Positions 1 to 5,891 of a DNA stretch of 39,846 nucleotides are shown piece after piece. The DNA comes from Candidatus Curtissbacteria bacterium RIFOXYA1_FULL_41_14. GTDB lineage: Bacteria > Patescibacteriota > Microgenomatia > Curtissbacterales > GWA2-41-24. The notes under the pieces are model-generated. The model was not told the origin of the DNA. It saw nothing but the letters and a program-made list of their open reading frames with translations, and ran no database searches. A program made the position numbers and the translations under genes. The first letter of the stretch is position 1, and the number at the start of each line of letters is the position of its first letter. The stretch is from the NCBI GenBank assembly GCA_001775095.1, contig MFCA01000001.1:1-39846 (forward strand), written 5' to 3'.

Positions 1-74
1 TGAAGCACAAATGAACTATATCAGAATTTCAGCGGAAGGTTTACGGCCACCCAAATTGCGGTCAGTTTTTTCAC

Positions 75-103
75 TTGAATTTAAATTTGATAAGTGATAT
101 AAA
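75..103 (+). promoter_or_regulatory. Sigma-70-type promoter of the Clp-N gene
   Basis: TTGAAT at 75-80, a 17-nt spacer and TATAAA at 98-103, which ends 7 nt before the ATG at 111. The predicted transcript would be leaderless or nearly so. The TTG that opens the ORF-track version of the gene (75) is the -35 box itself, so that start is unlikely. Confidence 0.6.
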
Positions 104-110
104 AACGACT

Positions 111-575
111 ATGACTCCAGACAGGCAACATGAAACCAGATACAATTGGGACTGGTTATCTGACCATGCCAGATCCGCATTAATGTTTGCCAAAGGAGCA
201 GCAGAAGCAACCGGTTCAGACAGGGTTGAGCCACAGCACTTGTTTTTTGGCCTGGATAGAGAAACACATGGTATTGCAGCCAGCATTTTGGAAAGAAATG
301 GTTTGACAACTAAAATAGACGGGATGAATCTAGAGGGAGCAAATTCGCTAGAAGTTAACGAGTCTGATTTGGATGATGTTACAGGAATTATAATTCAAGA
401 GGCTTTTAAGGAATCCGCGAGATTAGGTGATCGTGTTGCCGGCACAACTGAATTGCTTTTGGGATATCTAGCTTATATTCAGGCCGAGGCGAGATATCAA
501 CTAACGCATGAAATTGATCTTTATGGCCCATTTGCTAAAATTTTACAGGCCCAATCGCTAGGCGGAAAGGCCTAA
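111..575 (+). CDS. Stand-alone Clp N-terminal (Clp-R) domain protein
   Basis: About 154 residues resembling the substrate- and adaptor-binding N domain of ClpA/ClpC ATPases. The stretch around 'ARSALMFAKGAAEA' followed by 'EPQHLFFGL' matches the first Clp-R repeat, and 'EAFKESARLGDRVAGTTELLLGYL' has the form of the second. No AAA+ Walker motifs follow, so this is not a Clp ATPase. Similar solo N domains can act as adaptors or decoys for Clp machines (family knowledge); a role here is inference. I use the ATG at 111 because the earlier TTG overlaps a good promoter. The window begins just upstream, so its left neighbour is unknown. Confidence 0.75.
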   Translation: MTPDRQHETRYNWDWLSDHARSALMFAKGAAEATGSDRVEPQHLFFGLDRETHGIAASILERNGLTTKIDGMNLEGANSLEVNESDLDDVTGIIIQEAFKESARLGDRVAGTTELLLGYLAYIQAEARYQLTHEIDLYGPFAKILQAQSLGGKA

Positions 576-682
576 AAATTTCCGGCCCCCAGCAAAAATC
601 GAGGACTTATAAACACTTTTCCAAAATATCCAAGCCCGTCTTTAAGTGTTTTGTTGTCTTTGGGACATGCAGTCGCGTAATT

Positions 683-1114
683 CTACACTCGATATTTATG
701 ATACAAAAGCTTGTGGTTAATTAAGTGAAGTAACTGGTCAGGGTTTTCTATGAGGTTTACCACAATCCAGGAATCGTAATTGTCATGTTGCTTTAATGTA
801 TTCGCCTCAGAAGCAAAAATATCATCATCCAGCCAAAAAAATTTTCTGGTAAAATCTATGGCTTCAGTTTTATCGATTCGAAAATTCGTCGGCTTAATGT
901 TCTTAAGTAAAGCAACTGTTTCGGGAAGTAAAAATTGGGACAGGTAATTAACCGTATACTGACAATCTCCATGGCAGCGTGAAGTTAGCCAAAAAACAGA
1001 ATAGTTTCCCAAAATATAATTAAGGAATTTATCCAGATGTAATGCGGGCACTGCACCCCTAGTTAAAATTACTCCATCGATATCAATATAAATATTTGTT
1101 GGCAAAACTCTCAT
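683..1114 (-). CDS. Small HAD-like hydrolase
   Basis: 143 residues. 'IYIDIDGVIL' near the N terminus matches HAD motif I (DxDxx), 'FWLTSRCHGD' fits motif II (hydrophobic run ending in T/S), and 'FFWLDDDIF' fits the acidic motif IV. There is no obvious cap domain, so it is a minimal Rossmann-type phosphatase-like protein with unknown substrate. It lies 19 nt downstream of the DEAD-box helicase on the same strand and may be co-transcribed. It could instead be a HAD-fold protein without catalysis, because I cannot place a clear motif III lysine. Confidence 0.6.
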   Translation of the reverse strand: MRVLPTNIYIDIDGVILTRGAVPALHLDKFLNYILGNYSVFWLTSRCHGDCQYTVNYLSQFLLPETVALLKNIKPTNFRIDKTEAIDFTRKFFWLDDDIFASEANTLKQHDNYDSWIVVNLIENPDQLLHLINHKLLYHKYRV

Positions 1115-1133
1115 ATTTTAACGCGTGTATACC

Positions 1134-2318
1134 TTATCCTACGAATGTTAAAGCGACGCCTTTTTTGTTTGCTCTGCCTGTCCTGCCTATTCTATGAATG
1201 TAATCATCATAAGACGCCGGTAAATCATAGTTAATAACATGACTTACATCTTCAATGTCAAGCCCTCGCGAAGCAAGATCTGTAGCCAACAGTATCTGGA
1301 TTTGACTCCTGCGAAACATCCCGAGCATTTTCTGTCTTTGACTTTGGCTTTTGTTCCCATGAATCACTCCCGCCTTAAATCCCCGGCTAGTAAGCTCGTT
1401 TGTAAGTTTTTGGACACCGCGCTTTGTTCTTCCAAAGATAAGTACTTTATTAAATCCATCCTGAATAAGTAAATCGTGGAGTTTATCCACTTTATTCTGG
1501 CTGCGATCAACTTTAACCACATCTTGATTTATATTTTCAATAGCATCACTCTCTTTTACAGAAATGGTGACGGGGTTTTTTATAAATGTTTCTATAATTT
1601 CTTTCACCTTTGGCCCAACCGTTGCAGAAAAGAAAAGCGACTGGCGATTTACGGGAAGAAGAGAAATAAAATACTTAATATCATCAATAAAGCCGATATC
1701 GACCATTCTGTCTACTTCATCCAATACGACATTGCCAAATTGCGACAAATTTAAGCACCTTTGTCCAATCAGATCCTTTATTCTTCCCGGGGTACCTATT
1801 ACAAAACTGGGATTTTGCGAAAGGTCTCTTTTCTGTCCAAGCAAACTTGTCCCACCAATACATAAAGCACTTCTAATTGCCAGTCCTTGCGAAAATTGTG
1901 CAAGCTCGTCATAAATTTGCAGCGCCAGTTCCCGCGTCGGTGTAATAATAAGTGTTTTTTGCGACCTATCCATGAAGACTTTATTGATTAAGGGAATTAA
2001 AAATGCAGCTGTTTTGCCCGTACCGGTATTTGCAACACCAATAATATCCTCACCGGCAAGAATTGTCGGAATTGCCCTATCCTGAATCGGGGTTGGAGAA
2101 GTATACTTTTTGCTTGCGATATTTCTTTTGATTTCGGGAACAATAGCAAAATCTTCAAACTTATGTTCGGGAATATAAGGATCTTTAACAGTTACATTGC
2201 TGGTCGCATTTAGCTGCCTGCCTGCTGTGATTGCCCACATAAGATCCTGGTTGTTGGATTTCACCGCAGGGTAAAAACGCCTTTTTGAATTGGTTCTCGG
2301 TCTAAATCTTCGCCACAT
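1134..2318 (-). CDS. DEAD-box ATP-dependent RNA helicase (DEVD variant)
   Basis: 394 residues with the complete superfamily 2 set: Q motif region 'FEDFAIVPEI' to 'SPTPIQDRAIP', Walker A 'ANTGTGKTAAF', Ia 'PTRELALQI', GG, Ib 'TPGR', motif II 'VLDEVDRM', motif III 'SAT', motif IV region 'LIFGRTKRGV', motif V 'ATDLASRGLDI' and motif VI 'HRIGRTGR'. Motif II reads DEVD rather than DEAD, a tolerated variant. Expected role is unwinding RNA during ribosome assembly or mRNA turnover. The protein stops right after the core, with no long basic RNA-binding tail. The basic N-terminal leader (WRRFRPRTNSKRRF) may bind RNA. Confidence 0.93.
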   Translation of the reverse strand: MWRRFRPRTNSKRRFYPAVKSNNQDLMWAITAGRQLNATSNVTVKDPYIPEHKFEDFAIVPEIKRNIASKKYTSPTPIQDRAIPTILAGEDIIGVANTGTGKTAAFLIPLINKVFMDRSQKTLIITPTRELALQIYDELAQFSQGLAIRSALCIGGTSLLGQKRDLSQNPSFVIGTPGRIKDLIGQRCLNLSQFGNVVLDEVDRMVDIGFIDDIKYFISLLPVNRQSLFFSATVGPKVKEIIETFIKNPVTISVKESDAIENINQDVVKVDRSQNKVDKLHDLLIQDGFNKVLIFGRTKRGVQKLTNELTSRGFKAGVIHGNKSQSQRQKMLGMFRRSQIQILLATDLASRGLDIEDVSHVINYDLPASYDDYIHRIGRTGRANKKGVALTFVG

Positions 2319-2568
2319 AAAATTAATGATTGTTGCTTAAAAAAAGTTAAAGCAAGGAATCTACTTAATTAAGAAATTGTATATGAATAGGGGAAAAAGA
2401 TACTTATGTGAGATCAATATAAAACAGACTATCTTTATCTTGTCTAATCAAAAACTATTCAAAGTTAAGCAGATTTACTGCTTTAACCCATTTATTTACA
2501 ATTCAGTATAGCAAAAAGTACGGTTAAAGTCAATAAACTATAAGTTACTCCCAAAGAGTCAAGTCATC

Positions 2569-3750
2569 TCACAAGCACTCTTCCAAAATATCCAGTCCTT
2601 TTTTGAGCGTTTTGAGGTCTATATCCAGTGCCGGGAACATGACAAGCTTAGTTGGACCAGTGTCTGCCAGAAGAAGTCCTTTTTGAAGTGCCTTCAGGAT
2701 AATCCCTTTTACATATCTCTCATTTTTAACTTCCACGCCGATCGCCAAGCCTTTTGCCCGAATTGTCGCGGGATAACGGAATTTCACACTGTTTAGCCTT
2801 TTCTGTATATACCGACTTGATTTATCAGCATTGGCAAGCAGCTTCTTTTTGTTTTTAAGAAGATATTTGATGTTTGCAATTGCAGCCTGGACATTCAAAG
2901 GATGCCAGCCAAAGGTCGAATAAAAGCTAAAGCTAAACTCAAATGATTTGGCCACCTCCTCAGTCATAATTGTTGCGCCTATCGCCCCATAACCACCCGA
3001 TAGCCCTTTGGCCAAACACATAATATCCGGCTCCAGACTATAATGTTCACAGGCAAACATTTTTCCGGTCCTCCCAAAACCAGTCGCTACTTCATCAGCA
3101 ACAAACAGTGTGCCATATTTTTTACATGCCTTTTGGACAATTCCGTAATAAATTTTGTCTGGAATTTCTACGCCGATATTACAAACGATGGGTTCAGATA
3201 TGTATGCTGCAATATCTCTTTTACTTAACAGTTGTTCTACTTTCACTGCAGCTTGTTCATTCAAAGGAGGCGTAATCTTATTGCAGTGAAAAAGCAAATT
3301 TTTGTACCAACTTCTAAAATCTGAAGAGCCAATGCTCATTGCCCCGATTGAGTGTCCGTGATAGCTTCCCTCGATGGAGATAAACTTTTGGCGCTTTGTA
3401 TGGCTCATTGCGGCCTGAAGTGCGATTTCGACAGCTTCTGTACCTCCGGTTGCTCGAAAGCTTTTTACAAGACCTTTCGGAGTGACCTTGGCAAGCAGTT
3501 CTGCAAGCTGCGACCACCCCTCATAATAATAACTGGGAGCTACATAAGTCGGCCCCTTAAATTTTCTAATTTCTTTATCGATTTCGGGAATATTCCAACC
3601 AACTTCTCCCACACACCAACCCATGAAAAAATCAATATACCTTTTGCCTTTATCATCGTAAACATAAAAACCATCGGTCTTTTTTACCACCAGAGGACGC
3701 GGCGTTCCTCCCCGCCCCAAATACTTTTCATCTTTTTGCACAGTGTTCAC
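2569..3750 (-). CDS. PLP-dependent class-III aminotransferase
   Basis: 393 residues of the ornithine/acetylornithine/GSA/beta-amino-acid aminotransferase family (fold type I). Visible marks are 'GGTEAVEIALQAA' (phosphate-binding region), 'SYHGHSIGAMS', 'VADEVATGFGRTGKMFA' (PLP-pyridine Asp) and 'MCLAKGLSGGYGAIGA' with the Schiff-base lysine. The amino donor cannot be named from sequence alone, and no ornithine, biotin or heme pathway gene is adjacent. The start is GTG at 3750. A TATAAT box on the minus strand ends 6 nt upstream, implying a leaderless message. Confidence 0.88.
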   Translation of the reverse strand: MNTVQKDEKYLGRGGTPRPLVVKKTDGFYVYDDKGKRYIDFFMGWCVGEVGWNIPEIDKEIRKFKGPTYVAPSYYYEGWSQLAELLAKVTPKGLVKSFRATGGTEAVEIALQAAMSHTKRQKFISIEGSYHGHSIGAMSIGSSDFRSWYKNLLFHCNKITPPLNEQAAVKVEQLLSKRDIAAYISEPIVCNIGVEIPDKIYYGIVQKACKKYGTLFVADEVATGFGRTGKMFACEHYSLEPDIMCLAKGLSGGYGAIGATIMTEEVAKSFEFSFSFYSTFGWHPLNVQAAIANIKYLLKNKKKLLANADKSSRYIQKRLNSVKFRYPATIRAKGLAIGVEVKNERYVKGIILKALQKGLLLADTGPTKLVMFPALDIDLKTLKKGLDILEECL

Positions 3751-3756
3751 AGGGGG

Positions 3757-3762
3757 ATTATA
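3757..3762 (-). promoter_or_regulatory. -10 box of the aminotransferase gene
   Basis: TATAAT on the minus strand, 6 nt before the GTG start. No convincing -35 is seen. Confidence 0.45.
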
Positions 3763-3823
3763 CCAGAGTTAAATATTGAAGCTATATCAGTCAGGCTCAA
3801 AATTTGGTAAAATATTCACATAT

Positions 3824-3838
3824 TGCCGGGTCGTCTAA
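3824..3838 (+). pseudogene. 5' fragment of a tRNA-Gln gene
   Basis: TGCCGGGTCGTCTAA is identical to nucleotides 1-15 of the intact tRNA-Gln at 4105. It breaks off in the D-loop, exactly where a terminal inverted repeat begins. The missing part resumes at 4210. Confidence 0.8.
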
Positions 3839-3854
3839 CTTGCCCCGCCAATTT
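3838..3854 (+). repeat. Left terminal inverted repeat of the GIY-YIG/tRNA-Gln cassette
   Basis: CCCCGCCAATTT (3843-3854) is the exact reverse complement of 4193-4204. With the flanking ACTT the match extends to about 16 of 18 positions. It lies between the tRNA 5' fragment and the nuclease start codon. Confidence 0.75.
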
Positions 3855-3859
3855 TTTAA

Positions 3860-4207
3860 ATGAGATGTTACGTCTACATCTTGAAGAATGAAAAGGATAA
3901 AAGATACATTGGAATTACCAAGCTGCTACCTAACGAAAGACTTAATAAGCACAATAAAGGTGATGTGAAATCTACTAAGTTTGGTAGGCCTTGGAAATTA
4001 GTTTACGTCGAAGAGTACGATAGTTATAATCAAGCACGCAATAGAGAAAAGCAGATCAAGAGTTGGCACGGTGGCAACGCTTTAAAAAAACTCATCTCCA
4101 AATCTGCCGGGTCGTCTAATGGTAGGACAACAGACTTTGGATCTGTTTATCTAGGTTCGAATCCTAGCCTGGCAGCTTTGGAGATGAAGAACAAATTGGC
4201 GGGGTGA
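3860..4207 (+). CDS. GIY-YIG endonuclease-like protein, ORF running through tRNA-Gln
   Basis: The first ~82 residues form a compact GIY-YIG domain: 'YVYIL' and 'KRYIGIT' supply the two signature strands, an Arg/His helix follows ('NERLNKHN'), and the metal-binding Glu lies in 'NREKQIKSW'. The last ~33 residues are simply the translation of the tRNA-Gln gene ('SSNGRTTDFGS...'), so the ORF has no stop of its own before the tRNA. Members of this UvrC-N/SLX1-like family cut DNA once using one metal ion. Start ATG 3860 lies just inside a terminal inverted repeat. It is one of four related genes in the window, two at each of two tRNA loci. Confidence 0.85.
   Translation: MRCYVYILKNEKDKRYIGITKLLPNERLNKHNKGDVKSTKFGRPWKLVYVEEYDSYNQARNREKQIKSWHGGNALKKLISKSAGSSNGRTTDFGSVYLGSNPSLAALEMKNKLAG
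4105..4175 (+). tRNA. tRNA-Gln (UUG), intact copy
   Basis: Acceptor TGCCGGG/CCTGGCA (one G-T), D-arm with GTC/GAC, anticodon stem ACAGA/TCTGT around loop CTTTGGA (anticodon TTG), T-arm CTAGG/CCTAG with loop TTCGAAT, discriminator G. CCA is not encoded. It is flanked by an 11-bp inverted repeat (TCATCTCCAAA 4092-4102, TTTGGAGATGA 4177-4187) that would extend the acceptor stem. The upstream nuclease ORF runs through the whole gene. Confidence 0.95.
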
Positions 4208-4210
4208 AGT
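4193..4210 (+). repeat. Right terminal inverted repeat of the GIY-YIG/tRNA-Gln cassette
   Basis: AAATTGGCGGGG at 4193-4204, exact partner of 3843-3854. The interrupted tRNA resumes immediately after it with TAGGACAACGG. Confidence 0.75.
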
Positions 4211-4303
4211 AGGACAACGGACTTCACGCCTATGGCGTGATAAATTGGATCTGTTTATCTAGCTTGTCCCGCTTTTGCGGGGGTCCGAATCCTAGCCCGG
4301 CAG
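4210..4303 (+). pseudogene. Interrupted tRNA-Gln remainder with two hairpin insertions
   Basis: Together with 3824-3838 this makes a second near-complete tRNA-Gln. TAGGACAACGGACTT is followed by a 21-nt insert with hairpin TCACGCC-TAT-GGCGTGA (4224-4240) in the anticodon loop. TGGATCTGTTTATCTAG then runs into a 20-nt insert with hairpin CCCGC-TTTT-GCGGG in the T-arm, and TCCGAATCCTAGCCCGGCAG completes it. The remaining pairs are intact (for example ACGGA/TCTGT, CCCGGCA with TGCCGGG). It looks dead, unless the inserts were removed from RNA, for which there is no evidence. Confidence 0.8.
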
Positions 4304-4402
4304 CCATTCGATTCGTCATTCAATTACACTCATGACTCACTCAGGGCTATAGCCCGGCTCTAGAATCGAAGGTCTTGAGCGAGTGAAACGAGTCGAAAGA
4401 TC
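4304..4402 (+). repeat. Hairpin-rich leader of the second GIY-YIG gene
   Basis: Contains TTCGATTC...GAATCGAA as an inverted pair around a GGGCTATAGCCC palindrome, then GAGCGAGTGAAACGAGTC-type repeats. No coding potential seen. Confidence 0.5.
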
Positions 4403-4408
4403 TTCATC

Positions 4409-4678
4409 ATGTACCACTTTTACATTCTTCGATGTTCCGATAATTCCTTTTATTGCGGGATGACGACCGATATAGATAAAAGGTTAAAAGAACATAATTC
4501 AAATTCATCAAGAGGCGCAAAATATTTGCGAGGCAAAACACCAGTAAGTATTGTTTACACAGAAAAGTATCTAGACATAAAATCTGCAATGAATCGAGAG
4601 CTTCAAGTAAAAAAATTGACAAGAGCTAAAAAAGAGGCTTTGATAAAAGGGGAGTTGGAATTACTAAAGAAGCTTTAG
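4409..4678 (+). CDS. GIY-YIG endonuclease-like protein (UPF0213-like)
   Basis: 89 residues: 'HFYILRCSDNSFYCGMT' carries the two GIY-YIG strands (YIG is YCG here), followed by 'KRLKEHN' and 'NRELQVKKLTRAKKEALI', where the Glu is the expected metal ligand. This layout matches the YhbQ-like small GIY-YIG group. It lies between the 3' end of the interrupted tRNA-Gln (4303) and another 3' tRNA-Gln scrap (4738-4749). A 7-bp hairpin, ACTAAAG-aag-CTTTAGT (4663-4679), overlaps its stop and may act as a weak terminator. Confidence 0.85.
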   Translation: MYHFYILRCSDNSFYCGMTTDIDKRLKEHNSNSSRGAKYLRGKTPVSIVYTEKYLDIKSAMNRELQVKKLTRAKKEALIKGELELLKKL

Positions 4679-4735
4679 TGAAAGATTTTTCTGATGGCGT
4701 ATTCCATGGTATTCTGAAGTTCGAAGAACGAAAGA

Positions 4736-4750
4736 TACCTAGCCCGGCAA
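4736..4750 (+). pseudogene. 3' fragment of tRNA-Gln
   Basis: CCTAGCCCGGCA (4738-4749) repeats the 3' T-stem and acceptor strand of the interrupted tRNA-Gln at 4291-4302. It is short, but its position just beyond the second GIY-YIG gene mirrors the tRNA-Gly locus. Confidence 0.6.
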
Positions 4751-4786
4751 CTGTTCGGCTCGCTTCGCTCGCTCATCAAACAAAAT

Positions 4787-4981
4787 ATGGGCTTTTTAAC
4801 TTATTTAGTAATAATCGCAGTACTCATCACGTCACCTGTTTTGGCAGCAGTTTTGCCTAAACCTTGGTGGAAATTGAATAGAGAACAAAAAAAGAAAAGG
4901 CTGCCTTTTATATTCGCCGGAGTAGTACTAGCAAGCTTAGGAATCATCAATTTAATAACCGTAATCTTTTTTGGCAATTGA
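4787..4981 (+). CDS. Small two-helix membrane protein, unknown
   Basis: 64 residues: a hydrophobic N-terminal helix (GFLTYLVIIAVLITSPVLAAVL), a short basic loop (KLNREQKKKRLPF), and a second helix (IFAGVVLASLGIINLITVIFF). I do not recognise a family. No good promoter or RBS is visible upstream, where repeat-like sequence lies. The ORF is short but has a clear membrane hairpin pattern and fits a gap between other genes. Confidence 0.4.
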   Translation: MGFLTYLVIIAVLITSPVLAAVLPKPWWKLNREQKKKRLPFIFAGVVLASLGIINLITVIFFGN

Positions 4982-4999
4982 AAGGTCCAATCGATCAAC

Positions 5000-5040
5000 A
5001 CTTCGAGAAATTTATACTGAGCGCAGCCGAAGTACTCAGT
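5000..5040. repeat. REP-like nested palindrome
   Basis: ACTTCG (5000-5005) pairs with CGAAGT (5028-5033), and ACTGAG (5016-5021) with CTCAGT (5035-5040). The CTTCG/ACTGAGCG wording matches other palindromes in this window (35.6 kb and 37.3 kb). Confidence 0.5.
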
Positions 5041-5195
5041 GCAATAGCCAGCACCAGCTGTTAATGTCTTTCTTCCGAGCACGGAATAATCTTACTAATA
5101 AAAGATTTTAATCACTTCAAAATATTAGATATTCACAAGGATAAAGGTAATCACTATTGCTTGCTTGGAAGATTAAGGAGTAACGTCGCCATTTT

Positions 5196-5224
5196 TTGAC
5201 AAAAACGAAATATGTAAGTACAAT
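5196..5224 (+). promoter_or_regulatory. Promoter of the mazEF-like operon
   Basis: Consensus TTGACA (5196-5201), 17-nt spacer, TACAAT (5219-5224), 9 nt before the ATG. An imperfect inverted repeat, GTAAT...ATTAC, overlaps the start codon and is a candidate autoregulatory operator. Confidence 0.75.
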
Positions 5225-5233
5225 GTAATTACC

Positions 5234-5473
5234 ATGATTACCACACTAGTACCCATAGGAAACTCAAGAGGGATACGAATACCTAAACCATTACTTAACG
5301 AAAGCGGAATCAGCGATCAGGTGGAGTTGAAGGTAAAAAGGGGCGAAATACGTATCATTGCAGTCCCCAAAAAAAGCCGCTTGGTCACAGCAACTCTGCT
5401 TCTTTCAGAAAAAACTCTTGCAACAGACTGGAATAAAGCTGAAGAGGACGAGGCATGGGCAAGTTTGCAGTAG
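5234..5473 (+). CDS. MazE/AbrB-type antitoxin
   Basis: 79 residues. The N-terminal ~48 form a swapped-hairpin AbrB/MazE DNA-binding domain ('LVPIGNSRGIRIPKPLL', 'VELKVKRGEIRI'). The C-terminal 'ATDWNKAEEDEAW' is an acidic tail of the kind that occupies the toxin active site. It overlaps the toxin gene by 19 nt, the standard translational coupling of this module. It likely represses its own promoter with the toxin. Confidence 0.88.
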   Translation: MITTLVPIGNSRGIRIPKPLLNESGISDQVELKVKRGEIRIIAVPKKSRLVTATLLLSEKTLATDWNKAEEDEAWASLQ

Positions 5474-5787
5474 GCGAAGTTGTCTTAGTTTCGTTTCCCT
5501 TCTCAAATTTACAAGGCCAGAAGATAAGACCGGCGCTGATTTTGGCAAAAGTTGAGTTTGGTGACCTGATCTTATGCCAAATAACCTCAAAATCTTATTC
5601 AAGTAAACTCGCAATCCGTATCAGCCCCAATAATTTCACAAAAGGAAGTTTACCGATCATAAGCTATGTAAGACCGGATAAATTATTCACAGCGGATTCG
5701 TCGATTATTAAAAAAACTGCAGGCCAATTAGGACCTATTGCCACTAATTCAATTTTGAAAAGCGTTCGCAAGCTCTTTACGTCTTGA
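5455..5787 (+). CDS. MazF/PemK-type endoribonuclease toxin
   Basis: 110 residues of the PemK/MazF family. 'GEVVLVSFPFSNLQGQKIRPALIL' contains the conserved basic 'QKxRPAL' strand, and 'ICQITSK' and 'SYVRPDKLFTADSS' follow the family order. MazF toxins cleave single-stranded RNA at short sequences; the specificity here is not predictable. The stop is TGA. Its neighbour downstream is a Fic gene, so this is a small conflict-gene cluster. Confidence 0.88.
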   Translation: MGKFAVGEVVLVSFPFSNLQGQKIRPALILAKVEFGDLILCQITSKSYSSKLAIRISPNNFTKGSLPIISYVRPDKLFTADSSIIKKTAGQLGPIATNSILKSVRKLFTS

Positions 5788-5804
5788 GAATTACCACCTT
5801 CTCC

Positions 5805-5875
5805 TTACAATTAACTTTACAATACTCATTACAATTCCAATACTTTACAATAAACTTGACAAATATGTTTACAAT
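5805..5875 (+). promoter_or_regulatory. Array of five TTACAAT direct repeats upstream of fic
   Basis: TTACAAT at 5805, 5817, 5829, 5845 and 5869, so the first intervals are 12, 12 and 16 nt. The last copy lies in the spacer between the -35 and -10 of the fic promoter. This is the form of a multi-site operator. The binder is unknown; the C-terminal winged helix of the Fic protein is one candidate. Confidence 0.6.
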
Positions 5876-5884
5876 TGATATAAT
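5856..5884 (+). promoter_or_regulatory. Consensus promoter of the fic gene
   Basis: Perfect TTGACA (5856-5861), 17 nt, perfect TATAAT (5879-5884). The GTG start follows after 7 nt, so the message should be leaderless. Confidence 0.8.
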
Positions 5885-5891
5885 TTAGTCA

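Noticed and set aside
3352-3810. 152-residue ORF opposite the aminotransferase
   Set aside because: Antisense shadow; all PLP motifs lie on the minus strand.
4225-4282. Group I or archaeal introns in tRNA-Gln
   Set aside because: The inserts are 20-21 nt simple hairpins, far below group I size and without bulge-helix-bulge features; palindrome insertion is simpler.
4678-4860. ORF of 60 residues after GIY-YIG 2
   Set aside because: It reads through a tRNA scrap and REP-like sequence and overlaps the better two-helix membrane ORF.
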